Shown piece after piece: positions 1-7,316 of a stretch of 20,076 nucleotides of DNA. A program made the position numbers and the translations under genes. A model generated the notes under the pieces. That model worked only from the letters and a program-made list of their open reading frames with translations, was not told where the DNA came from and did no database searches. Source of the DNA: Hyphomicrobiaceae bacterium (GTDB lineage Bacteria; Pseudomonadota; Alphaproteobacteria; Rhizobiales; Hyphomicrobiaceae); the NCBI GenBank assembly GCA_017353825.1, contig JAFMSC010000021.1:1-20076 (forward strand). Direction: 5' to 3'. How positions within the stretch are numbered: the stretch's first letter is position 1; the number at the start of each line of letters is the position of its first letter.

Positions 1-203
1 AGCCCCCGATCGCGCTGTGCTATGGCCGCGACAGCACGTCCATCACCAAGCGTGCTCAGATTGCCCGGCCACCCGCCTCAAATTGCTGGGCCAGTCTCAT
101 CGTGCCGCTGCGGCAGGGCGATGCCGTGGTGTTCGCCGTCCATAACCGGCCGGTGCAGGGATCGAAGGGCAACTATCGCATGAATCTCCGCCACGGGGCG
201 TGA
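1..203 (+). CDS. 3' end of an unidentified protein (partial)
   Basis: An open frame enters from the left edge (codons in phase from base 3) and ends at TGA 201-203, giving the last 66 residues of a protein. The tail alternates short hydrophobic strands (SLIVPL, DAVVFAVHN) with basic turns, as in a small beta-rich domain. No family is recognised and no motif supports a function. Codon use is G/C rich at third positions like the true genes here, so it is probably a real gene end. It lies about 370 bp before the IS110 transposase start. Confidence 0.45.
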   Translation, partial: PPIALCYGRDSTSITKRAQIARPPASNCWASLIVPLRQGDAVVFAVHNRPVQGSKGNYRMNLRHGA

Positions 204-573
204 GCCAAGTCCGCTCCGGCATGCCGCATACCGTCGGAATCATTTTCCACGACGCGACTTGAGGGCGCTTTTCGATTTGAAAACAAGGACCGGATCGGCG
301 GCATCATGGCCGGCTTTGTCTACTTCGTACAACCGAGTGCGAAGGAGCCGAAGATGCGCCAAGTCATCCGTTTACATGCGGGATTGGGGCTTCGAGCGCA
401 ATCGCGAACTGCTCATGCGCGAACGGTGCCCTGAATAGCCGCAACTCGTACGACGTCCAGCAGCAAAAGGGGCTGATGCGATGTCTGCTAGAGTGGGATG
501 GCACGGCCGCGCTCAGTGGCTCAAAACCACCGTTGAGCGGGCTGGGAGGCATCAAAGCTCAAAGGAGCCCGCG
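204..573 (+). other. Non-coding leader before the IS110 transposase
   Basis: No convincing gene is visible in these 370 bases; the short frames here have no recognisable content. The right part (about 480-573) is probably the left end of the IS110 element. It contains an imperfect hairpin at about 508-535 (GCTCA-GTGG paired with CCAC-TGAGC) and a ribosome binding site AAAGGAG at 561-567 before the ATG at 574. In IS110-group elements this leader normally encodes the structured bridge RNA that guides the recombinase. Whether that is retained here is inference, and the exact left boundary of the element cannot be set from the sequence. Confidence 0.35.
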
Positions 574-1330
574 ATGCACACCTGTCAGAAATCGTCGGAT
601 CGTCCGGTCGCCCCGATCGGCATCGACATCGGCAAGACCACGTTCCACCTCGTCGGTCTCGACAAGCGTGGCGCGATTGTGCTGCGAACCAAGGTCTCGC
701 GCGGTCAGTCAGCTGACGCGGCGGCTTGCCAACGTCGAGCGCTGCCTTGTCGGGCTCGAAGCCTGTTGTGCGCACATCACATCGCCCGCCAAATTGAGGC
801 GCTCGGACACGACGTGCGCCTGATCCCGGCGCAATACGTCAAGCCCTTCCTGAAGGGCCACAAGAACGACTACCGCGATGCCGAGGCGATCGCGGAAGCG
901 GTGCAGCGGCCAACCATGAACTTCGTTGCCATCAAGACCCCGGAGCAAAGCGATCTGCTGTCGCTGCATCGCGTGCGTTCGCGGCTCGTTCGCCAGCGCA
1001 CCGCTGTGATGCATCAGACCTGGGGTTTTCAGATCTGGGGTTTTCTCATTGAGCGCGGCATTACGGTGCGGTAAGGCGCGGCACCTTTGCGCAAGGCACT
1101 GCAAGACGATCCTGAGCTCACCTCCCGAGGTGCTGTCGCCGCATCTGCTGCGTCTCTTCGCCGACCTCCAAAAGGACTGGCGTCGCCTCGATGAGCGCAT
1201 CGAAGCGGTGTCGGCCGAGATCGAAAGCCTGGCCGACGAGGGATGGCAGCTGCCAGCGCCTGATGACGGTACCCGGCATCGGGCCAATCATCTCGAGCGC
1301 TGTGGTGGCCGCGATCGGCATGCTTGGCGC
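574..1330 (+). pseudogene. IS110-family transposase, frameshifted and 3'-truncated
   Basis: IS110 transposases are DEDD recombinases that work with a bridge RNA. The start is ATG 574 with AAAGGAG upstream. The N-terminus carries the RuvC-like motif GIDIGKTTFHLVGLD, followed by YVKPFLKGHKNDYRDAEAIAEA and LLSLHRVRSRLVRQRTAVMHQ. The frame is broken repeatedly. A TCAG duplication at 705-712 shifts the frame, and it returns near 770. A 15-bp tandem duplication at 1015-1044 adds five residues. A TAA at 1072-1074 stops it where Gln is likely expected. The rest (ILSSPPEVLSPHLLRLFADLQKD, then MTVPGIGPIISSAVVAAIGMLGA) continues in the other two frames. Similarity ends near 1310-1330, before the rest of the Transposase_20 domain with its serine. 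The element is dead. Confidence 0.85.
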
Positions 1331-1747
1331 GAAAGGCGCGTGCAAGCAGCGCATCGCTCGACGCATCGCCGGGCCATGCTTCGGCCAGCGTGCGCGCAAG
1401 CGCGAGGAACACCCGCCTCGCGTCGAGCGAGACCCTCTTGCCGCTAGGGAGATGGCGCGACGGCAGGCATCGACGATGAGCGTCTTGGAGGCAAGTAGGG
1501 CCTCGACCTCGTCCAACCGCAGCCGGGTTTCACGGCCCCGTGCAATCAGCCGCGCGGCAGGTGTTGCAAGTTCCCCGAAGGAGCGTGCGGCACGCCGAAG
1601 CAGCAGCTTGGCGCGGCGCAAGGTCGCCGAGTTGCGCCATGGCGATGCCGCGCAATGCCAGCGCCGGCGCGGCGCGATCAGGTTGAGTGCGCCGAAAGGG
1701 TCGGCGGAGGCCAGCCCGCGCGCCGCTGCCGCGGTCCGCGAATCCAT
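1319..1747 (-). pseudogene. Remnant of a TPR/winged-helix transcriptional regulator
   Basis: On the minus strand, pieces of one protein appear in order but in different frames. They are an N-terminal stretch ending in ADPFGALNLIA, then APALALRGIAMAQLGDL, then AKLLLRRAARSFGE, then ARLIARGRETRLRLDEVEALLASKTLIVDACR, then RVSLDARRVFLALARTLAEAWPGD and LLARAFRAKHAD. I recall a family of rhizobial hypothetical regulators with N-terminal TPR-like helices and a C-terminal winged helix that contains these blocks. In that family a long TPR section separates RRAARSFG from ARLIARG, so an internal deletion of many residues is likely here. The 3' end is lost where the IS110 relic begins. The family name is from memory; the broken, ordered blocks are visible directly. 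Confidence 0.55.
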
Positions 1748-1852
1748 TGAAATCCTGCCACAGTTGTTACTCCCGGCGGTCCGCCGCCCGGCGATAAGCC
1801 TGTCTCACGAACAACGTCCGGCAAGCCGCCCGGGCATGAAAGGAGAGGTCCA

Positions 1853-2614
1853 ATGAAAGCTCATACCACCGCATCCCGCGAAAAGTGGCTCGAAGCACGC
1901 CGCGATCTTTTGGCCGCCGAGAAGGACCTGACGAGGCGCAGCGACAAGGTCGCGCACCTACGCCGGCAGTTGCCTTGGGTCAAGCTCGACAAGGAATACG
2001 TCTTCGACGGGCCTGACGGCCGACAGACGCTCGCCGATCTATTCGACGACCGCCACCAGCTTGTGGTGCAGCACTTCATGCTTACGCCGGGAGCGGACGA
2101 GGGCTGCAAGAGCTGTTCCTACATGGCCGACCACGCCGATGGCATGATCCCGCATCTGGCGCATCGCGATGTCACCTTCGTCGCCATTTCGCGCGCACCA
2201 CTGGCCGAGATCGAGCGCTTTCGCCAACGCATGGGCTGGACGTTCAAGTGGTTGTCCTCGCACAGCAACAGCTTCAACTATGATTTCCGCGTTAGCTTCA
2301 CGCCGGAAGAAGTGGCCAAAGGCGACCTTCCCTACAACTACGGCACGTGGCCCTACGCATTCGAGGAATGGCCGGGAATCAGCGTGTTCTGGAAGGACGG
2401 GGCAGGCGATGTGTTTCACACCTACTCGACCTACGGAAGAGGTGTGGAAGTGATGATGGGAACCTACCGCCTGCTCGACCTTACGCCCAAGGGACGCGAC
2501 GAGCGGGACACATTCTACAAGATGGAATGGGTGCGTCACCACGACCGCTACGCGCCGAAATTGGCTGCAAAGAACAAGTCGGCGGATGGCTCGTGCTGCA
2601 GCGAGCGCGCCTGA
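1853..2614 (+). CDS. DUF899 family (thioredoxin-like fold) protein
   Basis: A 253-residue protein starting at ATG 1853 with AAGGAGAGG just upstream. It has the DUF899 layout: a helical N-terminus (REKWLEARRDLLAAEKDLTRRSDKVAHLRRQLPWV), then DKEYVFDGPDGRQTLADLFDDRHQLVVQHFM, a CKSC pair at Cys85/Cys88 (EGCKSCSYMADHADG), VTFVAISRAPLAEIERFRQRMGW, and the C-terminal block DVFHTYSTYGRGVEVMMGTYRLLDL. DUF899 proteins are predicted to have a thioredoxin-like fold; their reaction is not established. A redox role through the Cys pair is inference. The C-terminus adds a CC motif (GSCCSERA). A small membrane protein starts two bases after its stop, so the two are probably co-transcribed. The gene is intact between two mobile-element relics. 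Confidence 0.9.
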   Translation: MKAHTTASREKWLEARRDLLAAEKDLTRRSDKVAHLRRQLPWVKLDKEYVFDGPDGRQTLADLFDDRHQLVVQHFMLTPGADEGCKSCSYMADHADGMIPHLAHRDVTFVAISRAPLAEIERFRQRMGWTFKWLSSHSNSFNYDFRVSFTPEEVAKGDLPYNYGTWPYAFEEWPGISVFWKDGAGDVFHTYSTYGRGVEVMMGTYRLLDLTPKGRDERDTFYKMEWVRHHDRYAPKLAAKNKSADGSCCSERA

Positions 2615-2616
2615 GG

Positions 2617-2919
2617 ATGAGTCAAGCTCGCACGAGCGGCGCTCGGTCCAATGGATGCGTGGTGAGCGGCAGCGTGGCCGCTCCCGGCGCAGCCGGATGG
2701 CTCAACCTCGGTGCCGCGCCGGTCTTCGCACTGATGGCGCTATGGACCGGTCTGTTCGCTCAGCCTGAAATGCTCTGCATGCCCATGCACGGCACTTGCT
2801 CGCTCGACGGCATGACGCTGATGTGCGCACTCATGTGCATCTTTCATGCGGTTCCATGGATGAAGCTAATCTCGAGCCGCCGAACCCGCCGGTCCCAACC
2901 CAGGTGGAAGCTGCACTGA
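2617..2919 (+). CDS. Small Met/Cys-rich membrane protein next to the DUF899 gene
   Basis: A 100-residue ORF starts two bases after the DUF899 stop, so translational coupling is likely; AGCGAGCG and GAGG lie just upstream. It has a hydrophobic segment at about residues 28-48 (GWLNLGAAPVFALMALWTGLF) and a second at about 64-80 ending in FHAVPW. Residues 52-77 are remarkably rich in possible metal or redox ligands: six Met, four Cys (54, 61, 70, 74) and two His (58, 77). The C-terminus is basic (SSRRTRRSQPRWK), which suggests a cytoplasmic tail. Similar short proteins beside DUF899 genes are familiar from proteobacteria, but I know of no assigned function. The IS5-type relic begins right after the stop, so the last few residues may have been altered by that insertion. 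Confidence 0.7.
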   Translation: MSQARTSGARSNGCVVSGSVAAPGAAGWLNLGAAPVFALMALWTGLFAQPEMLCMPMHGTCSLDGMTLMCALMCIFHAVPWMKLISSRRTRRSQPRWKLH

Positions 2920-3195
2920 GGTCGACCCGAGGTCATCATCGCCGACAAGGGCTACGGCTCCGACGCGCTCGTGGACACGCTTAAGGAGCGTGGGATCACG
3001 CCGGTCATCGCCTCGAAGGTGAACCGGAAGGAGCCGCGCAAAAACGGACATCGCCCCCTATCGCGAGCGCAACCTCGTGGAGCGCTTCGTCAACAAGTTG
3101 AAGCACTACCGCGGCATTGCCACCCGCTTCGACAAGCTCGCAACACGTTTCTCGCTGGCGTCCTCTTGGTATGCGTGCTCATTTGGCTCAACTGA
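2920..3195 (+). pseudogene. IS5-family transposase, C-terminal fragment, frameshifted
   Basis: The segment begins in the frame of the preceding gene with PEVIIADKGYGSDALVDTLKERGITPVIASKVNRKEPRKN. It then shifts at an AAAAA run near 3040 to DIAPYRERNLVERFVNKLKHYRGIATRFDKLA, and near 3145 shifts back to FLAGVLLVCVLIWLN before TGA at 3193-3195. DKGYGSD and the YRERNLVERFxNKLKHxRxIATRxDK block are hallmarks of IS5/IS427-type DDE transposases; the latter carries the catalytic Glu. The N-terminal half with the first Asp is absent, so the copy is inactive. Its left edge lies almost exactly at the stop codon of the membrane protein gene. Confidence 0.85.
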
Positions 3196-3229
3196 CGACA
3201 CGGCCTAGGAAGCTATTTGATGAGTTTAG

Positions 3230-3253
3230 TCGCTCGGCTGACGTATCGAGCGA
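3230..3253. repeat. 7-bp inverted repeat after the IS5-type relic
   Basis: TCGCTCG at 3230-3236 is repeated as CGAGCGA at 3247-3253 with a 10-base loop. It sits about 35 bp after the transposase stop. It may be a terminator-like stem or a leftover of the element's end. No U-rich tail follows. Confidence 0.3.
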
Positions 3254-3319
3254 GGGTGGTTGGATGATCGGATGATTTCCGGCCCGCTGTCGATATGAGG
3301 ACATGAACGGTGGGCTCGG

Positions 3320-3760
3320 AGCCTTCATGCTCAATAGGGGATCATGACGGCGACGATCACACCGCATCTGAGCGTGGAGGATCTGGGCGCCAGGGCCACG
3401 GATAATGGTGATCACCGCGGACAATCGAACGCTGATCGACGCACGGTCATACGGCAGGCGACCTACGGGGTTCGATGTTTCTGTAGACAGCGCGCTGTGC
3501 AGCCGCCGCGTATGGGCGCCTCTTGGCGACGGCGTTCCTGACGGGATTTGCGTCGACGTTGATGGGGCGGTTTGGTACGCGGGCGTTCCCAACAACGCCG
3601 CACGGGAGTGCGCGCCGGCGGCGAGGTGCTTCAGTCGACCACGTTCGACCGTCGATGCTCCGCGTGCAGGCTCGGCGAACCCATCAGAACGACCCCCGTT
3701 CGTCGTCGCGAGCGAATGGCGGCGGGCGGAAGAGGCCCCCGAGGTTGCCCAGGTGAGAAC
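3320..3760 (+). pseudogene. SMP-30/gluconolactonase-family remnant
   Basis: The clearest block, from about 3405 to 3595, reads MVITADNRTLIDARSYGRRP, TGFDVSVD, RRVWAPLGDGVPDGICVDVDGAVWYAGVPN. This is the central beta-propeller region of SMP-30/gluconolactonase/LRE proteins, where the PDGIC-D-GAVW stretch carries metal-site residues. The homologous sequence then moves to another frame (RAGGEVLQ, FDRRCSACRLG at about 3620-3680) and to a third (PFVVASEW, about 3697-3720), so at least two frameshifts are present. A weaker upstream piece around 3343-3395 may be the strand before MVITADN. The N-terminal half is missing. The normal role would be hydrolysis of sugar lactones; this copy cannot make a whole enzyme. 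Confidence 0.7.
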
Positions 3761-3894
3761 CGGCCGGTCTTGACTGTGGAGGTCCCAGTTCGCGGGGTTG
3801 GATAACGTTAGTTCCAACGCCTGGAACGATTCCGGCACTTGTGAGGGGATTTTGCGGTATCCGACGGGTGTCAGGCAGTAGAGCCAAGACGGCG

Positions 3895-3900
3895 TTGACA
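3895..3900 (+). promoter_or_regulatory. Possible -35 box before the acyltransferase gene
   Basis: A perfect TTGACA lies 62 bp before the ATG at 3962. No good -10 box follows at 16-18 bp, so this is only a candidate sigma-70 promoter element. Confidence 0.25.
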
Positions 3901-3961
3901 TCGCCGTGTTACCGTGCTCGCACTAACACGCCGTTCGAAGCTTTCTTGGTGGAGGTCGCGC

Positions 3962-4606
3962 ATGTTTGGCCGCTTCAAGGGCAAGGCGCCGGACGCGCCC
4001 GCTTCCGCTGAGCCCGCTGCCAATATTCAAGCCAGATCGGAGCTGAGCGCCGCCGGGACGGCTACAACCCAACCACGGCAAGCCCGCGCCGACAGCAAGC
4101 TGCCAGATGAGATCAAGGCCAAGCCGGAACAAGAGCAGGCCGCCCGGCGGCGAGCGGCGATCGCGGTTCGCCATTCGTTGGCGTTCGCCCAGATCGTAAG
4201 CGTGCTGATGCGCTCCCCCCTGCATCAGCGGTACCCGATCGCCGCTCTCCAGTGGCTAGTGCTCCCGCCCTTGTTGACGGGCCAGTTCAGCATTGGTCAT
4301 GCCGACAATAAGCAGCAGGGCACGCCGGTCCCCGTTGCGGTTGCGCTCTGGGCCCGAGTGTCGGCAGAGGTCGACAAGAGGCTTTCGGAGAACCTCGACC
4401 AACCGATCCAGTTGCGCCCGCGCGAATGGCGCTCCGGCGAAACTTTGTGGCTTATTGAGGCCGTCGGAGATCAGCGTGCGCTGCCGCAATTTCTCAAGCA
4501 CCTCGCCGAGACCGTGTTCAAGGGGTGTGAGGTCAAACTCAGGAGACGTGGCGCCGACGAAAAGGTCGTCGTGACGTCGCTGGCTGCCCTGAATGCCTCA
4601 GGCTAG
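3962..4606 (+). CDS. HlyC/RtxC-type toxin-activating lysine acyltransferase (orphan)
   Basis: This 214-residue protein matches the family that moves an acyl chain from acyl-ACP to lysines of RTX toxins in the cytoplasm. After an Ala/Pro/Lys-rich N-terminus of about 68 residues, the domain runs from about 70: IVSVLMRSPLHQRYPIAALQWLVLPPLL with His88 at the place of HlyC His23, then GTPVPVAVALWARVSAEVDKRL, then REWRSGETLWLIEAVGD. HlyC Asp92 aligns with Glu166, so the second catalytic acid is Glu. I chose ATG 3962 because GGAGG sits just upstream; a GTG at 3914 would add 16 residues without a ribosome site. E. coli HlyC is about 170 residues, so this one has an N-terminal extension. No RTX toxin or type I secretion gene is in the window. 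The gene is intact between two decayed ones and converges on the hydrolase. Confidence 0.85.
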   Translation: MFGRFKGKAPDAPASAEPAANIQARSELSAAGTATTQPRQARADSKLPDEIKAKPEQEQAARRRAAIAVRHSLAFAQIVSVLMRSPLHQRYPIAALQWLVLPPLLTGQFSIGHADNKQQGTPVPVAVALWARVSAEVDKRLSENLDQPIQLRPREWRSGETLWLIEAVGDQRALPQFLKHLAETVFKGCEVKLRRRGADEKVVVTSLAALNASG

Positions 4607-4627
4607 TTTAGTGTCATGGCAATGGCC

Positions 4628-5555
4628 CTAGGAATGGCGCGATCGGCCGGATGGGCCACTCCTTGGGTTATTCCTCTCGACCTCATCCCAGAACTGAAGC
4701 ATCGGACCAGACAGGGCATCGGGTCGATCCTCTGGGAAGAACAGCCGGCCGTCGGCAACTTCTATGACTCGCCTTGCGCCAGGTATTGTGTCCTTGAGCC
4801 AGTACGCCCACTTCTTGTCGAAGAAGATGTCCTTCAGCCCCCACACGATCAACGTTGGAACCTGCAGCCCCTTGAGCGCAGAATGAATGGCGACGGTGTG
4901 CGTGTTGTCGAAGCCCAGCCAATAGCGTTGGAATGCCTCGATGCGCCTCTGCGATGAAAGGAGCGGCTGCAGATATAGCCGGATGACCTCGTCCGTCAGC
5001 ACGCTCGGATTGGCGTAGCTGCGAAAGAGCGGCACCGACTCGCCTCTGACATAGCGCTCGCGTGCAAGATCGGGGCGGTCCAGAATCGACTGAAAGGTCC
5101 GTGCCAGCGTCCCCTTGCGCGCATGCTCCATGATCGGCAGGACCTGGGGCGGCGGCCAGCCGTCGTGGACGTCGCAGTTGGTTAGCACCAGCGACGTCAG
5201 GCGCTCGGGGTAGTTAGCAGCGAAGATCTGGGCAATGGCACCGCCACTGTCGTTGCCGACAAGATCGACCTTCTCGATTCCCAGCGCATCCATGACCTCT
5301 GCAAGCATACGCGCCTGCGCCGTGAGAGACATCCTGCGTCGGTGCGATCTCGGTGTAGCCCAGCGCTATCAGGTCGACGGCAACGCAGGGCCGCCGATGC
5401 TGGATGCGGTCGATGATGTTGCGCCAGTGGTACCCGTTGAGGGGAACACCGTGCACAAGGAGCGCCACGGGTCCGCACCCTTTCTCGAAGTAAGCGATGC
5501 GCCCGGACTTCACGTCGGCGTGGCGGCGGTTTGTGTGGAATGTCGCGATATCCAT
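4628..5555 (-). pseudogene. Alpha/beta hydrolase with a frameshift (dehalogenase-like)
   Basis: Translation would start at ATG 5555 with a strong AAGGAGG site, giving MDIATFHTNRRHADVKSGRIAYFEKGCGPVALLVHGVPLNGYHWRNII (HGVPLNG is the oxyanion region) up to TEIAPTQDVS. There the frame breaks, and the rest (SLTAQARMLAEVMDALGIEKVDLVGNDSGGAIAQIFAANYPERL to the stop at 4628) continues in another frame. The change fits loss of two bases in a CT-rich run near 5325-5333. The nucleophile elbow is GNDSGG with Ser, and an Asp lies in VWGLKDIFF. The usual late His seems replaced: GRLFFPEDRP stands where GHFPHLERP is usual. The AraC gene lies 52 bp upstream on the same strand. A base-calling error cannot be excluded; if so the gene is a whole hydrolase of about 309 residues. 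Confidence 0.8.
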
Positions 5556-5607
5556 GGTGCCTCCTTGCTGCGGAGGCGAAGCTAGGCGAGTTGCCGGCGG
5601 CGCGCTG

Positions 5608-6452
5608 TCATGATCTTGCGCAATTGGGCGCCTGGCCCGCCGTTGCGGCGCGCCGCAGCGCCGTCGGAGTAACGCCGAAGAAGCCCCGAAACCGCGCCGT
5701 GAAATGGCTATGACTCGCAAATCCCGCAGCCAGCGCGATCGCCGTGAGGTTATCACCGCCATCGAGAACGGCGTCGAGCGAGTGGGCAAGGCGCTCATGC
5801 AGAACATAGTCGTAGATCGAGGTGCCGACGATCTCGCGAAAGACGTGACAGAGATGGAAGGGCGACAAGCTCGCCAGCTTCGCTAACCTAGCGACGGTCC
5901 ATCTGTCTGCAGGCGCAGTCGCCACCGCCTCCTTTACCCGTTCAACAGCATGTCGGCGGTGCGGTAGCGCGGACCGCCGCGGAGTTGCGAGGCCCGCACA
6001 CAGCGAGCGGAGAGACATGCTCAAGAGGTCGAGACCAAGCGTTTCGCTTTCGAACGCATCCGCCTCCGATCGCTGCAGCCGCGCCCAGAGCAGATTGCGC
6101 AGCATCATGGTATCCGCCGAGAGCAAACCGTAGGACGCCGAACTGTCGCCGCTATTGCACTGGTTGAGCTGGTCGGCAGCCAGGTCCTCGCCGAACCGCA
6201 AGATGAGCGCGCGGTCTCCAATCGCCCCTGGGAATCCAATTCGATAGAGCATGTTCGCGGTAAAGAGCACGGCATGCCGATCACATAACGGCCAGGCGCG
6301 TGGTGCTTCGAGAACAGTCCACTGACAGGCAGAACCACGGCATGGCAGCTCTGCCGCTCAACGCCGCCGCAGACATCGGATAGCGGCCGTGCCCAGAATG
6401 AGCCGATTTGCAGCGCGCCGCCCGCGAACAATGTCCTCCGGATAGTTTCCAC
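5608..6452 (-). pseudogene. AraC-family transcriptional regulator with a frameshift
   Basis: The C-terminal two thirds (5608 to about 6270) form one frame with a complete AraC/XylS DNA-binding domain: WTVARLAKLASLSPFHLCHVFREIVGTSIYDYVLHERLAHSLDAVLDGGDNLTAIALAAGFASHSHFTARFRGFFGVTPTALRR, holding both helix-turn-helix units. The N-terminal sensor part lies in another frame from a possible GTG start at 6452 (ETIRRTLFAGGALQIGSFWARPLSD, GVERQSCHAVVLPVSGLFSKHHAPGRYVIG) and joins near 6272, where HAVLFTANMLYRIGFPG should follow. A stop lies 18 bp before the GTG in frame. No ribosome site is clear, so the start is uncertain. The gene precedes the hydrolase on the same strand and probably controlled it. 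Both members of the pair carry one frameshift. Confidence 0.8.
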
Positions 6453-6807
6453 GACTGAAGTCGGACCTTACTTGGAGTAGTGCAGCAACGACACACGCGA
6501 AGCATACCACTTGCATTGCCCTGGTGACGAGAAGGCGGTGCATGCTGGTACGCTACAACCGTGGCTCGGTATGGAGGCGATGGATAATCTTGGCAGGGGC
6601 GTCCAGGTGTTGGCGTTCTTGCTCCGGTCGGCTGACGGCAAGTGTCGGAGCAATCCTGCCCCGACAGCTCTTCGAGGTGCATTCCATCGACCAGGCTCGT
6701 ATACAAAAAGTATGGACGTTCGTCTGAACGCGATCGGCGACAGTCCGTCGAACACCGATCACGTCCGTTGCGAGGGGTTCAGCGACCAAGTCCACACGCT
6801 CTACACG

Positions 6808-6867
6808 TCAGATGTCGATCTTCTCGGCGATTTCGATGGCGTCATCTACCTCGACGCCAGGCAAGGG
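6808..6867 (-). pseudogene. C-terminal tail of a tyrosine recombinase (integrase) relic
   Basis: On the minus strand the bases read GVEVDDAIEIAEKIDI followed by a stop at 6808-6810. In tyrosine recombinases of alphaproteobacterial mobile elements the protein typically ends GHTKIESTVRYLGIEVDDA-EIAEKI-, just after the catalytic Tyr. Only this last stretch of about 18 residues is kept; upstream the expected GHTKIESTVRY block is absent, so the catalytic Tyr is lost. The match is short but specific. It marks the site of a former integrative element. Confidence 0.55.
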
Positions 6868-7316
6868 GGCTCATCCGGCCAACGCCACTCTTCGACGACC
6901 GAACGAGCGCGCCGCGCGCGGTGCCACGAGTTCTGGAGCAGATCGAGCGCGCGGCGCTTTGACCGGCTTTCTGCGCCGCATCGGTGGGGTTGGCACTCTT
7001 ACCCGTTGCCGCACCGCAGCGATTCCGGCGGCTTCCCGAGGTGGTTGAGACATGGCCGCCCGGATCGAAAAACGGTCGAACATGACCCGCTCCTGTCATG
7101 CCGAGTGGGAACCGAACGGACGCTTAGTGCTCCAGATCGAGGGCATACCGAACGGCGGCAGCTTTGGCCAGGGACCACGGACCTGCATCACCCCTTCCTC
7201 AAAAGCGACCGGTTCGCTGCCCGTACTACGCGCCGTTAGCACTCCGCTTCAACGTGCTTTCAACCAGCTCGATGCCCAGATCGATGCCTCCATCCAACAA
7301 ACCCGACTTGCCGCAT

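Noticed and set aside
1191..1856. Plus-strand ORF of 221 codons reaching the DUF899 start
   Set aside because: Only its first part is IS110 sequence; the rest is the reverse complement of the regulator relic and is Arg/Ala/Ser-rich as expected for a shadow frame.
3188..3901. Minus-strand ORF of 237 codons
   Set aside because: It lies opposite the SMP-30 relic, and its translation shows no domain and low-complexity composition.
6511..7239. Plus-strand ORF of 242 codons before sseA
   Set aside because: Part of it is the antisense of the integrase tail and its flank; the remainder is Arg/Ser-rich without motifs.
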